The position numbers were made by a program, and so were the translations under genes. The notes beneath the pieces were generated by a model, which was given only the letters and a program-made list of their open reading frames with translations, did no database searches and was not told the DNA's origin. Positions 16,455 to 24,619 of a stretch of DNA of 64,000 bases are shown here, one piece after another (the stretch's first letter is position 1; every line of letters starts with the position of its first letter). Source of the stretch: Micromonospora sp. WMMD1120 (GTDB taxonomy: Bacteria > Actinomycetota > Actinomycetes > Mycobacteriales > Micromonosporaceae); assembly GCF_029626235.1 (NCBI RefSeq), contig NZ_JARUBO010000005.1, forward strand, positions 1,396,501 through 1,460,500, given 5' to 3'.

Positions 16455-16555
16455 CAACGCCCTCTCGATATGCGTACCGCCAGGTAGACCAGGCCACCGG
16501 CGAGCCCGCCGAGGCCGGCGACAAGCAGGCTGACAAACCCGATCTCGGTAACCAT
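16451..16555 (-). CDS. Small membrane protein, 34 residues
   Basis: MVTEIGFVSLLVAGLGGLAG GLVYLAVRISRGRW: one hydrophobic helix with a basic C-terminus, so a probable single-span membrane peptide. ATG at 16555 lies 7 nt after TAGGAT (16568-16563); a longer start at 16564 would overlap that box. The stop overlaps the nitrobindin-like start by GTGA, so translation is coupled. Function unknown. Confidence 0.65.
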   Translation of the reverse strand: MVTEIGFVSLLVAGLGGLAGGLVYLAVRISRGRW

Positions 16556-16562
16556 CCCGGCC

Positions 16563-16572
16563 ATCCTATGCT
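16563..16572. promoter_or_regulatory. Overlapping divergent -10 boxes
   Basis: ATCCTATGCT holds TAGGAT on the minus strand (16568-16563, 7 nt before ATG 16555) and TATGCT on the plus strand (16567-16572, 7 nt before ATG 16580). The two -10 boxes share the TA at 16567-16568, so two leaderless genes would be transcribed away from the same 10 bp. Confidence 0.6.
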
Positions 16573-16579
16573 GGGCCAC

Positions 16580-16942
16580 ATGGCCCGTACTCTCGTCGTC
16601 AAGGCCACCGCGGGGGCGGACGCCCCGGAGCGGTGCGCGCAGGCATTCACTGTCGCCTCGACGGCGGTCGCGGCCGGGGTGGACGTCTCGCTCTGGCTGA
16701 CCGGCGAGTCGACCTGGTTCGCGTTGCCCGGCCGCGCCCAGCAGTTCGAGCTTCCACACTCCGCGCCGCTGGCCGAGTTGTTGCACGTCATCCTGACCAG
16801 TGGCCGGGTCACCGCCTGCACCCAGTGCGCGGCGCGACGGGAGATCGGCCCGGACGACGTCCTTCCCGGTGTCCGGATCGCGGGTGCCGCCGTCTTCGTC
16901 GAGGAGGCGTTGGCCGAGGGCGCGCAGGCACTCGTCTACTGA
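16580..16942 (+). CDS. DsrE-family protein
   Basis: 120 residues with the DsrE/F flavodoxin-like fold (TLVVKATAGADAPERCAQAF, then GVDVSLWLTGESTWFAL). CTQCAARR has a CxxC pair, unusual but common in actinobacterial members, and the C-terminal AGAAVFVEEAL segment is typical. Role probably in sulfur transfer or redox chemistry, inferred from fold only. ATG at 16580, TATGCT at 16567-16572. Confidence 0.82.
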   Translation: MARTLVVKATAGADAPERCAQAFTVASTAVAAGVDVSLWLTGESTWFALPGRAQQFELPHSAPLAELLHVILTSGRVTACTQCAARREIGPDDVLPGVRIAGAAVFVEEALAEGAQALVY

Positions 16943-17023
16943 GCGGGCTGACGGCACCGGGTCGGTGGTGAGCGGAGTTCCGATACCGACCCGACATCTC
17001 GGGCAACTGCCTACGATTCGCAT

Positions 17024-17407
17024 GTGACCGAGGCGACGGAGAGGTTCTTCGCGGGACTGCCGTCGCGTGGCCCCGAGGTCCTGGAGGGATTGGCCGACGG
17101 GACCCTCCAGATCGACCTCACCGACGACGAGCACCGCACCGAACACTGGCTGATCCGGTTGCGCCCCGGGTCGGTGCGGGTCAGCCGGGAATGCGGGCCG
17201 GCCGACGCGAACTGGTACAGCAGCGTCGCCCTCTTCGACCGCCTGATCACCGGCGAGACCCAGGGTGTCGCCGCCGTGCTCCGCAACGAGAGCACGTTCA
17301 GCGGGAACGTGATGCTCTTCCTCGCCTTCCGCAGGTTCTTCCCGGACCCGCCCGGCACCCGTGACCCCCGGGAGACGGCCCGCCGAACAGCCGGACGCCT
17401 GGCGTGA
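17024..17407 (+). CDS. SCP2 sterol-binding-domain-like protein
   Basis: 127 residues. It resembles a lone SCP2 fold (GTLQIDLTDDEHRTEHWLIRL, then LFDRLITGETQGVAAVLRNE and FSGNVMLFLAFRRFF). Such proteins bind lipids, but the ligand is unknown. GTG at 17024 lies 6 nt after TACGAT (17012-17017). The stop overlaps the GTG of the glucosidase gene (GTGA, 17404-17407), so the pair is coupled. Confidence 0.75.
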   Translation: MTEATERFFAGLPSRGPEVLEGLADGTLQIDLTDDEHRTEHWLIRLRPGSVRVSRECGPADANWYSSVALFDRLITGETQGVAAVLRNESTFSGNVMLFLAFRRFFPDPPGTRDPRETARRTAGRLA

Positions 17408-19443
17408 AGCAACTGGTCAGCATCCTGGACGGCAACACCTTCGTGGTCAGCGACCGGCGGGGGGACATCGAGCCGTCCTACGACTTCCCGACCGGGCTGT
17501 TCTCCTTCGACACCAGGTTCCTGTCGAAGTGGCTGCTCACCCTGGACGGCAACCGGCTGCACGCCCTCTCCGTCGACGACGAGGAGTCGTACCGGACGAC
17601 CTTCTTCCTCGCCCCCGGCGAACCCACGCACTACCTGGACGCGAAGGCATCGGTGATCCGGAGCCGGGCGATAGTGGGCAGCTTCCAGGAGGAGCTGACA
17701 GTGCTCAACCACACCGGCTCGGAGGTCGAGTTCACCGTCCGGATGGAGATGAGCGCCGACTTCGCCGACCTGTTCGAGATCAAGCGTCCCCGGCAGAAGC
17801 GCGGGCAGACCACCATCTCGGTGTCCGCTAACGAACTGCGACTGACCTACCGGCGAGAGGCGTTCCACCGGGAGACGATCATCAGCAGCACCGCGGAGGC
17901 CCAGGTCGACGAGGCCGGGATGACCTTCCGGATCCGGATTCCCCGCAACAGCCAGTGGAGCACCCGACTGCACGTGTCGAGCGTCGTCTACGGCGCGCGG
18001 GGCGAGGACATCAGGGTCACCCTGCCGTACGGCGGCAGCCGCAGCGCGGACGCCATCCGGGCCGAGCAGCAGCAGCTGATCGACCGGGCACCGAAGCTCG
18101 ACTGCGACTGCCAGCCGCTGGCCGGGGCGTACCGGCGCAGCCTCAACGACCTGGCCGCGCTGCGCTACGAGTCGATCACCCTCGGCGTACGGCTGATCGC
18201 CGCGGGCCTGCCCTGGTTCATGACCCTGTTCGGCAGGGACAGCATCATCACCTCGTTGCAGGTGCTGCCGTTCCTGCCGGAGCTGGTCCCGCCGACCATC
18301 CTGATGCTGGCCGGCCTCCAGGGGCATCGGGTCGACGACTTCCGGGACGAGGAACCCGGCAAGATCCTGCACGAGCTGCGGTACGGGGAGACCGCCGGCT
18401 TCGAGGAGCAGCCACACTCGCCGTACTACGGGTCGGCCGACTCGACGCCGCTGTTCATCATCCTCGTCGACGAGTACGAACGCTGGACCGGCGACGCCGC
18501 CCTGGTGCGCCGGCTGGAGCCGCAGATCCGTGCGGCGCTGGAGTGGATCGACACCTACGGGGACCTGCTCGGCACCGGCTACCTCTGGTACCAGACCCGC
18601 AACCCGGACAGTGGTCTACAGAACCAGTGCTGGAAGGACTCCTGGGACGCCATCTCGTACGCCGACGGGCGGTTTCCCGGCTTCCCCCGGGCCACCTGTG
18701 AACTCCAGGGGTACGCGTACGACGCGAAGATCCGTGCCGCCCGGCTGGCCCGGACCTGCTGGAACGACCCCGGGTACGCGGACCGGCTGGAGCGGCAGGC
18801 GGCCGATCTCAAGCGGCGGTTCAACAACGACTTCTGGATCGCCGACCGCGGGTACCACGCGCTGGCGCTGGACGCCGACGGCCGGCAGGTGGACGCGCTG
18901 ACCTCCAACATCGGGCACCTGCTGTGGAGCGGCATCGTGGACGAGTCCCGCGCCGGCAGCGTGGTCGAGCACCTGCTCGGGCCACGCCTCTTCTCCGGCT
19001 GGGGAGTGCGCACGCTCGCCGTCGACGACGGACGGTACAACCCGATCGGCTACCACGTGGGAACGGTGTGGCCGTTCGACAACTCGCTCATCGCCTGGGG
19101 GCTGTGGCGGTACGGCTTCCGGGTCGAGGCGGGGATGCTCTGCGACGCGATGCTGGCGGCGTCCCGGTACTTCGGGGGGCGGCTGCCGGAGGCGTTCGCC
19201 GGCTACGCCCGTGACCTCACCGACTATCCGGTGGAGTACCCGACGGCGTGCAGCCCGCAGGCGTGGTCCACCGGCACCCCGCTGCTGCTGCTCCGGGTCG
19301 TGCTGGGGTTGGAGCCGCAGGGCGAGCACCTGATCATCGATCCCGCCGTGCCGCCGGGCATGGGCCGGATCGAACTGCTGGACATCCCGGGCCGGTGGGG
19401 CACGGTCGACGCGTTGGGACGCAGCCGGGGCCCCGGGGAGTAA
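17404..19443 (+). CDS. Amylo-alpha-1,6-glucosidase / glycogen-debranching-type hydrolase
   Basis: 679 residues. N-terminal debranching-enzyme domain (about 1-210, DGNTFVVSDRRGDIEPSYDF) and a C-terminal (alpha/alpha)6 barrel. Likely catalytic region: GLPWFMTLFGRDSIITSLQ (D at about residue 279) and NPIGYHVGTVWPFDNSLIAW. This set is found in actinobacterial amylo-alpha-1,6-glucosidases or trehalose/isomaltose-type hydrolases; the substrate is not certain. Translationally coupled to the SCP2-like gene, an association whose meaning is unclear. Confidence 0.88.
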   Translation: MKQLVSILDGNTFVVSDRRGDIEPSYDFPTGLFSFDTRFLSKWLLTLDGNRLHALSVDDEESYRTTFFLAPGEPTHYLDAKASVIRSRAIVGSFQEELTVLNHTGSEVEFTVRMEMSADFADLFEIKRPRQKRGQTTISVSANELRLTYRREAFHRETIISSTAEAQVDEAGMTFRIRIPRNSQWSTRLHVSSVVYGARGEDIRVTLPYGGSRSADAIRAEQQQLIDRAPKLDCDCQPLAGAYRRSLNDLAALRYESITLGVRLIAAGLPWFMTLFGRDSIITSLQVLPFLPELVPPTILMLAGLQGHRVDDFRDEEPGKILHELRYGETAGFEEQPHSPYYGSADSTPLFIILVDEYERWTGDAALVRRLEPQIRAALEWIDTYGDLLGTGYLWYQTRNPDSGLQNQCWKDSWDAISYADGRFPGFPRATCELQGYAYDAKIRAARLARTCWNDPGYADRLERQAADLKRRFNNDFWIADRGYHALALDADGRQVDALTSNIGHLLWSGIVDESRAGSVVEHLLGPRLFSGWGVRTLAVDDGRYNPIGYHVGTVWPFDNSLIAWGLWRYGFRVEAGMLCDAMLAASRYFGGRLPEAFAGYARDLTDYPVEYPTACSPQAWSTGTPLLLLRVVLGLEPQGEHLIIDPAVPPGMGRIELLDIPGRWGTVDALGRSRGPGE

Positions 19444-19476
19444 CGGGGCGAGCGCCGTCGGGGCGGCCCGACCGGC

Positions 19477-20334
19477 TCAACCCGGGCAGCCGACTGTGGC
19501 AGCCAGCCGGGCGGCGTCCGGGCCCACCTCGGCCAGCACCGTCACCGAGCCGGTGCGGTACGCGTACACCGGGGGTTGGTCCAGGATCGGGGTGTCGCCG
19601 GCCAGCGTGGCGAGAGCGGTGGTCGACGGGCCTGGATCGATCGCGGCCCGCACGCTACGGACCAGGCCGCCACCCGGGCAGGGCGCGGTGACCAGCTCCG
19701 GCGCGGCGTCGCCGGGGCGGTCGAGAGCGCGTAGCGCGGCGGTCAGCGCGGCGGCCTCCGGGCCGGCGGGCGTGCTCGGCGCGGGTGAATAGCCGGAGCC
19801 GACCGGCCGGCAGCCGGTGTCGACGACCAGACGCACCCGGCCGTCGGTGGTCGGCCGCCCCTCGACCGCCACGAACTCGCCGGCGTCGGCGCGCAGCTCG
19901 GGGCCCGCCAGCCCCGGTCCGACCCCGGCCCGCCAGCCGGTGGGGAGCCGCTCGGCGAGGTCGGCCAGGACGGCCTGTTCGGTGCCGGTGGGTGCGAGCA
20001 CGGCGACCTCGCGGCGCAACCTCGCCCCGTCGGCGAACGGGGTGACCCGGCAACCGGACGCGACCCGCGCCGGGCCCAGCTCCAGCAGGCGAGTCGCGCC
20101 AGCCGCGCGGGCCAGCTCGCCGACCGCCCGGTCGACGACCGGACCGGCCTGGTCGAGGGAGCGCTGCTCGCGTACGGTCGGCGGGTCGTCGCGGACCGAT
20201 GTCCAGGTGAGCGCCGCCAGCAGCACGGCCCAGGCCACCGTCGCCGCCAGCAGCCACCGCCGCCGCGACCGGGCCGGCGCCGGCGGGGTGGGACCGGCCG
20301 AGGAGGCCCAACCCGTCTGGACAGCACCGCTCAC
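19477..20334 (-). CDS. Membrane-anchored protein of unknown function
   Basis: 285 residues: a Pro/Arg-rich cytoplasmic N-terminus (about 1-25), one membrane span (WLLAATVAWAVLLAALTWTS, about 27-46) and a soluble extracellular region with four cysteines (SGCRVTPF, DTGCRPVG, APCPGGG, VGCPG) that could form two disulfides. No family is recognised. GTG at 20334 has no strong ribosome site. Preceded by a stem-loop that ends the upstream regulator gene. Confidence 0.7.
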   Translation of the reverse strand: MSGAVQTGWASSAGPTPPAPARSRRRWLLAATVAWAVLLAALTWTSVRDDPPTVREQRSLDQAGPVVDRAVGELARAAGATRLLELGPARVASGCRVTPFADGARLRREVAVLAPTGTEQAVLADLAERLPTGWRAGVGPGLAGPELRADAGEFVAVEGRPTTDGRVRLVVDTGCRPVGSGYSPAPSTPAGPEAAALTAALRALDRPGDAAPELVTAPCPGGGLVRSVRAAIDPGPSTTALATLAGDTPILDQPPVYAYRTGSVTVLAEVGPDAARLAATVGCPG

Positions 20335-20350
20335 CCGGCCATGGTGTCAC

Positions 20351-20379
20351 GCCTCCGCCGCCGTTCGAGCGGCGGAGGC
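20351..20379 (-). terminator. Stem-loop after the winged-helix regulator
   Basis: 11-bp perfect arms GCCTCCGCCGC (20351-20361) and complement (20369-20379), 7-nt loop, 8 nt after the minus-strand stop at 20388. Confidence 0.65.
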
Positions 20380-20387
20380 CGTCGAGG

Positions 20388-20948
20388 TCAGTTCGACGGT
20401 GGATCGAGTCGGTAGCCGACCCCGTGGACGGCCCGCATCCGCGGCCCGCCGGGAAGGTCACGCAGTTTGTGCCGGAGCCGGTCGATTGTCGATTGCAGCC
20501 CCTTCGGGTCCGCGCCCTGAAGGATCGCGGTGCGGAGTTGTTCGTGACTCCACACCACGCGCGGTGGGCCGACCAGACGGGCCAGCACCTCGCGCTCGGT
20601 GGGGCTGAGCGGGAGCGGGCTTCCCCGCCAGGTGACCAGGTGCCCGGCCCGGTCGACGACCAGGTCGCCACAACTGACCGGCCCTGTGGGCACGACCAGG
20701 GGGACGACCGCCGGACCGGCCCGCGTCGGAGCATCCGGTGACGGGAACAGCAGCGTGCGCAACTGGTACGGGTCGGCCGAGCGCACCACCCGACCGACGC
20801 CGCCGAGCTGTTTCAGCACCCGCTCCATCAAGGCGGCGTCCGCGCCGACACAGACGACGATCGGAATCTCCGCGCCGGACGTATCGCCGCCACCCGTACC
20901 AACCTCGATATCCACCCGTAGATAGTGACGTACACCGATGAGTTCCAT
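20388..20948 (-). CDS. Winged-helix (OmpR/PhoB C-terminal type) regulator with degenerate N-domain
   Basis: 186 residues. The C-terminal 95 residues match a trans_reg_C winged helix (LPLSPTEREVLARLVGPPRV, STIDRLRHKLRDLPGG, MRAVHGVGYRLDPP). The N-terminal part (IPIVVCVGADAALMERVLK) looks like a shortened receiver-like domain with no phosphoacceptor Asp in context. ATG at 20948 gives MELIGVRHYLRVDIEVG; a GTG further in (VDIEVG) is possible. It may act without a kinase. Target unknown. Confidence 0.78.
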   Translation of the reverse strand: MELIGVRHYLRVDIEVGTGGGDTSGAEIPIVVCVGADAALMERVLKQLGGVGRVVRSADPYQLRTLLFPSPDAPTRAGPAVVPLVVPTGPVSCGDLVVDRAGHLVTWRGSPLPLSPTEREVLARLVGPPRVVWSHEQLRTAILQGADPKGLQSTIDRLRHKLRDLPGGPRMRAVHGVGYRLDPPSN

Positions 20949-21060
20949 TGGCCCGGCCCGGTGGCGCCGCCGGGCCGAGCTTGATCCACTCGTGCTCCCG
21001 GAAGTCGCGGCCTCCCACGCCGTTCGATGGCCCGGCTTCCTTGATATCGAGCCGGAGGAA

Positions 21061-21103
21061 CGACCGGGGCCGGCCACCCGCGGTGGGTGGCCGGCCCCGG
21101 TCG
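21061..21103 (-). terminator. Strong terminator of the sulfurtransferase/DUF1416 operon
   Basis: 19-bp perfect arms (21061-21079 and 21085-21103) with a 5-nt loop (GCGGT), 14 nt after the stop of the DUF1416 gene. Confidence 0.8.
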
Positions 21104-21116
21104 AGCAGAGCGTGGG

Positions 21117-21437
21117 TCAGGCGACGGTGACGGCGACCTCGTTGATGCCCCGTCCGGCGGTGACGGCGGTGTCGCCGTTGCCGTGCCGGGACAGCGCCCG
21201 CAACGTCCAGGACCCGGGCGCGGCGAAGAACCGGAACTGACCGGCCGCCGAGGTCACCACCTCGGCGGTGAACTCACCGGTCGAGTCGAGCAGCCGGACG
21301 TACGCGCCCGGCACCGGCTCGGCCTCCGCGGACCGGACGATGCCGGTGATGACGGTTTCCTTCTCCAGGTCCAGACCGGCCGGCAGCGGCGCGGCCTGGT
21401 CGGGCGCGGCGCAACCCGCGGCGGTGGGCAGAGTCAT
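21117..21437 (-). CDS. SseC-like protein (DUF1416)
   Basis: 106 residues, matching DUF1416/SseC (GCAAPDQAAPLPAGLDLEKE, then a Greek-key fold like a carboxypeptidase regulatory-like domain, ITGIVRSAEAEPVPGAYVRL). Mycobacterial relatives (Rv0814c) always sit next to a thiosulfate sulfurtransferase; role unknown, thought to belong to sulfation or thiosulfate metabolism. ATG at 21437 follows GGGGAGG by 8 nt and starts 2 nt after the stop of the sulfurtransferase. Confidence 0.88.
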   Translation of the reverse strand: MTLPTAAGCAAPDQAAPLPAGLDLEKETVITGIVRSAEAEPVPGAYVRLLDSTGEFTAEVVTSAAGQFRFFAAPGSWTLRALSRHGNGDTAVTAGRGINEVAVTVA

Positions 21438-21439
21438 GA

Positions 21440-22288
21440 TCACGCCTCCCCGGGTTCGTCGCCGAGCGCGACCGGCACGCCGACCAGCGAGCCGTACTCG
21501 GTCCACGAACCGTCGTAGTTCTTGACGTTGCGGTGGCCGAGCAGCTCCTGGAGCACGAACCAGGTGTGTGAGGAGCGCTCGCCGATCCGGCAGTAGGCGA
21601 TGGTCTCCTTGCTGTCGTCGAGCCCCGCGTCGCCGTAGATCCGGCGCAGCTCGTCGTCCGAGCGGAAGGTGCCGTCCTCGTTGGCCGCCTTGGACCACGG
21701 GACGCTGATCGCGGTGGGGATGTGGCCACCCCGCTGCGCCTGCTCCTGCGGTAGGTGGGCGGGGGCGAGCAGGCGACCCGCGTACTCGTCGGGGCTGCGC
21801 ACATCGACGAGGTTCTTGCTGCCGATCGCGGCGACGACCTCGTCGCGGAAGGCCCGGATCGAGGTGTCCGGCTCCTGGGCGACGTACTGGGTGGCCGGGC
21901 GGGACACCTGCTCGGTGACCAGCGGCCGGGCGTCCAGCTCCCACTTCTTGCGGCCGCCGTCGAGCAGCTTGACGTCGCGGTGGCCGTAGAGCTTGAAGTA
22001 CCAGTAGGCGTACGCGGCGAACCAGTTGTTGTTGCCGCCGTAGAGGATGACGGTGTCGTCGTTGCTGATGCCCCGCTCGGAGAGCAGCGCCTCGAACTGC
22101 GTCTTGTTGACGAAGTCGCGGCGGACCTGATCCTGCAGGTCGGTCTTCCAGTCGATCTTGATGGCGCCCGCGATGTGGCCGGTGTCGTAGGCCGAGGTGT
22201 CCTCGTCGACCTCGACGAAGACGACGCCCGGGGCGTCGAGGTTCTTCTCGGCCCACTCGGCCGAGACGAGTGCGGTGTCGCGACTCAT
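21440..22288 (-). CDS. Thiosulfate sulfurtransferase (rhodanese, CysA/SseA type)
   Basis: 282 residues with two rhodanese domains. The catalytic cysteine is in the second domain (TIAYCRIGERSSHTWF, active loop CRIGERS); the first domain (about 1-130) lacks it, as is usual. It moves sulfur from thiosulfate to acceptors. ATG at 22288 is preceded by GGGAG 7 nt away; an in-frame start at 22324 lacks a site. The gene is downstream of a 25-residue Cys-containing leader (22495-22572) and is coupled to DUF1416. Confidence 0.93.
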   Translation of the reverse strand: MSRDTALVSAEWAEKNLDAPGVVFVEVDEDTSAYDTGHIAGAIKIDWKTDLQDQVRRDFVNKTQFEALLSERGISNDDTVILYGGNNNWFAAYAYWYFKLYGHRDVKLLDGGRKKWELDARPLVTEQVSRPATQYVAQEPDTSIRAFRDEVVAAIGSKNLVDVRSPDEYAGRLLAPAHLPQEQAQRGGHIPTAISVPWSKAANEDGTFRSDDELRRIYGDAGLDDSKETIAYCRIGERSSHTWFVLQELLGHRNVKNYDGSWTEYGSLVGVPVALGDEPGEA

Positions 22289-22460
22289 CGAATCACTCCC
22301 TGGTGAGGATGGATGGTGAGCCAACGCGCGTGTATCGATGGATGTCTCTGTCGCACCACGCGCGGGACCCAGCGGAAGGACGGGATCACGGGTTCGTGCG
22401 ACGGCGCCGCTGCCGGGCGTTCGGTGGGATGACCGGAGGGTCTGAGGACCCCGTGCCGGT

Positions 22461-22478
22461 GGCCGCCGTCAGGCGGCC
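22461..22478 (-). promoter_or_regulatory. Hairpin after the leader peptide
   Basis: GGCCGCC GTCA GGCGGCC, 7-bp perfect arms, 17 nt past the stop of the leader peptide (minus-strand direction). A candidate attenuation element; the pairing CCGTCA/TGACGG around the leader stop (22492-22505) could compete with upstream folding. Confidence 0.4.
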
Positions 22479-22494
22479 GGAGACAGCCCCGCCG

Positions 22495-22572
22495 TCAGAT
22501 GACGGGGCGACACAGGCAGGTGGCCACGCGGCACAGGTCGACCGCGCGCCGTTTGGTGAGGTGGGTCCCCAT
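22495..22572 (-). CDS. Cysteine-containing leader peptide
   Basis: 25 residues: MGTHLTKRRAVDLCRVATCL followed by CRPVI, three Cys close to the C-terminus. ATG at 22572 lies 8 nt after TAGGCT (22586-22581), so it would be the first codon of the mRNA. Actinobacterial sulfur operons carry leaderless Cys-rich leader ORFs that act as cysteine-responsive attenuators, established in mycobacteria; here the Cys codons are dispersed (CRVATCLC), not consecutive. It precedes the sulfurtransferase by about 206 nt. Confidence 0.75.
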   Translation of the reverse strand: MGTHLTKRRAVDLCRVATCLCRPVI

Positions 22573-22580
22573 GGCCAGGG

Positions 22581-22586
22581 AGCCTA
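22581..22586 (-). promoter_or_regulatory. -10 box (TAGGCT) of the leader/sulfurtransferase transcript
   Basis: TAGGCT on the minus strand, 8 nt before the leader ATG at 22572. Confidence 0.55.
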
Positions 22587-22666
22587 CCAGCCAGTGACCG
22601 CGCTGCCACTCAGCCGACCACCATCCGGGATCACCCGAACGACCGAGGACACCGCTGCCTGACGAC

Positions 22667-23455
22667 TCAGCCAACCTTGTTGATCGGCACGTTCCTCGCG
22701 TCGGCGGTGACCGCCAGACCCTCCGGCAGTGGCCGGACCTCACGGACCGCGAGTTGGAACGGCAGCTCGGGCAGGGGTACGTCGACCGAGATGCCCTTGG
22801 CGTAGTTGCTCAACAGGGCGCGGGCCAGCGGCAGGTTCGGCAGGCCGGCCGCGTCCAGATCGTCGAAGCGCAGGGCGACGGCGCCGTTGTCGGCGACGGT
22901 GATGTCGGCGGTGCCGGCGACGGTCAGCTTCTGACCGAGGATGTCGACGGGCGCGGTGACGGCGAGCTTGCCGTTCTGCTCGCCGAGCGTGAGCCCCGGG
23001 CGGTTCAACAGTGCGGCGAGGCTGTCGTAGCTGATCGTGCCGGCACCGTTGACGGTGTCCGCGACGATGTCGCCCTGACCGCTGCGCAGGGTGTCCAGCG
23101 TGGCCCGTACGTTGCGGGCGGTGACGTCCAGCACCGGCAGTCGTACGGCGTCACCCTCGACCGAGGCGCGCACGTCCCGCAGGTTGATGGTGATCCGCTG
23201 GTAGCGGCCGTCGAGCACCTGGGTGAGGAACGGGGTGCCGCCCACCTCCACGTCGGGCTCGGCGGCCTGGGCGCCCTGCTTGGCGATCTCCTGACTGACC
23301 CGCTCGGCGATGGTCCGCTCGGCCACCCCGACCGCCACCCGGTCGGCGACCACCAGCAACCCGGCCAGCAGCACGAGCAGGATCACCAGCCCGACGAGCA
23401 GCTTGCGACCGCGGCGTCGGGGTCGCGCCTCGTCCACCGGATAGTCGTGCGCCAC
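22667..23455 (-). CDS. DUF2993 family LmeA-like protein
   Basis: 262 residues: a basic N-terminus (PRRRGRKLL), one membrane anchor (LLVGLVILLVLLAGLLVVA, about 20-38), then an extracellular beta-rich domain with FLTQVLDGRYQRITINLRDV. DUF2993 proteins such as mycobacterial LmeA take part in cell-envelope lipoglycan (lipomannan) maintenance; other members are undefined. It is separated from the leader by 94 bp and has no overlapping partners. Confidence 0.85.
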   Translation of the reverse strand: MAHDYPVDEARPRRRGRKLLVGLVILLVLLAGLLVVADRVAVGVAERTIAERVSQEIAKQGAQAAEPDVEVGGTPFLTQVLDGRYQRITINLRDVRASVEGDAVRLPVLDVTARNVRATLDTLRSGQGDIVADTVNGAGTISYDSLAALLNRPGLTLGEQNGKLAVTAPVDILGQKLTVAGTADITVADNGAVALRFDDLDAAGLPNLPLARALLSNYAKGISVDVPLPELPFQLAVREVRPLPEGLAVTADARNVPINKVG

Positions 23456-23560
23456 GCCGCCTCCTGTCTCCGCCCGCCGCGCCGCGACGGGTCGTCCGAT
23501 ACCGGTGCCGCAGGGCGGCGCACCCGTAGGTACCCGACCGGCTCCGGGCTCAACCGTGGC

Positions 23561-24619
23561 TCAGAGCAAGAGCCTGCACATGGCGTACGCGGCGGGCGCC
23601 GCCAGGGCGAAGCCACCGAGCGGACCCTGCATGTGCCGGGCCACCCACATGGTGGGCGGCTCGCCGGCCATCAACCGGCCCGCCTCCGCGTACCCGACGG
23701 CGAGGTCGGCGAGGACGGCGGCGACCGCCGCGACCAGGCCGAGCACGGCGGCCCGGGTCGGCGTGAAGGGCGCCACCAGGTAGCTGCCGAGGAGCGCGCT
23801 GGTCAACGTGCCGACCATCGCGCCGCCCACCACCCCGGCGGCGCCCCGGGGCACCTGCGGAGCCAGCCGGGGCCAGGGCAGCACGGCGTCGGTGAGCCGG
23901 GCGACTGTCAGCGCGACACCGCTCGCGGTCAGGCACACGGTGATCGCCTGGGTGCCGGCCGGAATGCGGCTGAGCACGATCAGGGTGCCGAAGGCCACCA
24001 CCCCGACCACGATGAGCAGCGTGGCGCCGAGGGAGTCGGTGACCCGGACCCGGTCGACCCGACGGACCAGTTGGCCGAGCACGGCGGCGAGGAAGCCGCC
24101 GACGGCCAGATAGCCCAGTGGCGCCAGGCCGGCGACGTCGGTCTGGACCGCGGCGATGTCGGCGAGGGCCGCGACCGCCGCGCTGATCCCGGCCACCACC
24201 AGCAACGCGGGCGGACGCATGGCCATCGTCCAGGCGAGCACGAACAGCAACTGGACGCCGAAGATGATGAAGGCGAACGGCAGCCGGTGACCGGGCCCGG
24301 ACGTCTGCGCGCCGAGCACCAGACCGACGCCGAGCAGCGCGGCGAAGCCGGCGATGGTCAACGCCAACTGGCGGCGCACCTCGACCGGCGGGACGACCTC
24401 CTCGTCCGCCTCGTCGTCCTCGTCCTCGGACCGGCGGGCCGGCTCGCCGGAGCGGCGGGCGCGGCGCGGGCCGTCCCGATCGCGCCGATCGCCGTCGCTG
24501 ACGGCCGGACCGGTACGCGGCGCGGGCGGTTGGCCGCGGGTCGGTGCGGCGGCCGGGCCCGGGTGGGGCCCGGAGGGCCACGATTCGCGACCGGCCTCGG
24601 GCGAGGTGGAGGGAAACAC
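23561..24619 (-). CDS. Polytopic membrane protein, Asp/Glu-rich N-terminus
   Basis: 352 residues. The N-terminal 90 residues are disordered with an acidic run (SEDEDDEADEEVVPPVEVR), followed by about ten hydrophobic segments (for example LALTIAGFAALLGVGLVLGA, AFIIFGVQLLFVLAW). A conserved unknown actinobacterial membrane family; no enzyme motif seen. GTG at 24619 (MFPSTSPEAG) is chosen because upstream sequence to 24757 is poor coding; the start is uncertain. Confidence 0.7.
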   Translation of the reverse strand: MFPSTSPEAGRESWPSGPHPGPAAAPTRGQPPAPRTGPAVSDGDRRDRDGPRRARRSGEPARRSEDEDDEADEEVVPPVEVRRQLALTIAGFAALLGVGLVLGAQTSGPGHRLPFAFIIFGVQLLFVLAWTMAMRPPALLVVAGISAAVAALADIAAVQTDVAGLAPLGYLAVGGFLAAVLGQLVRRVDRVRVTDSLGATLLIVVGVVAFGTLIVLSRIPAGTQAITVCLTASGVALTVARLTDAVLPWPRLAPQVPRGAAGVVGGAMVGTLTSALLGSYLVAPFTPTRAAVLGLVAAVAAVLADLAVGYAEAGRLMAGEPPTMWVARHMQGPLGGFALAAPAAYAMCRLLL

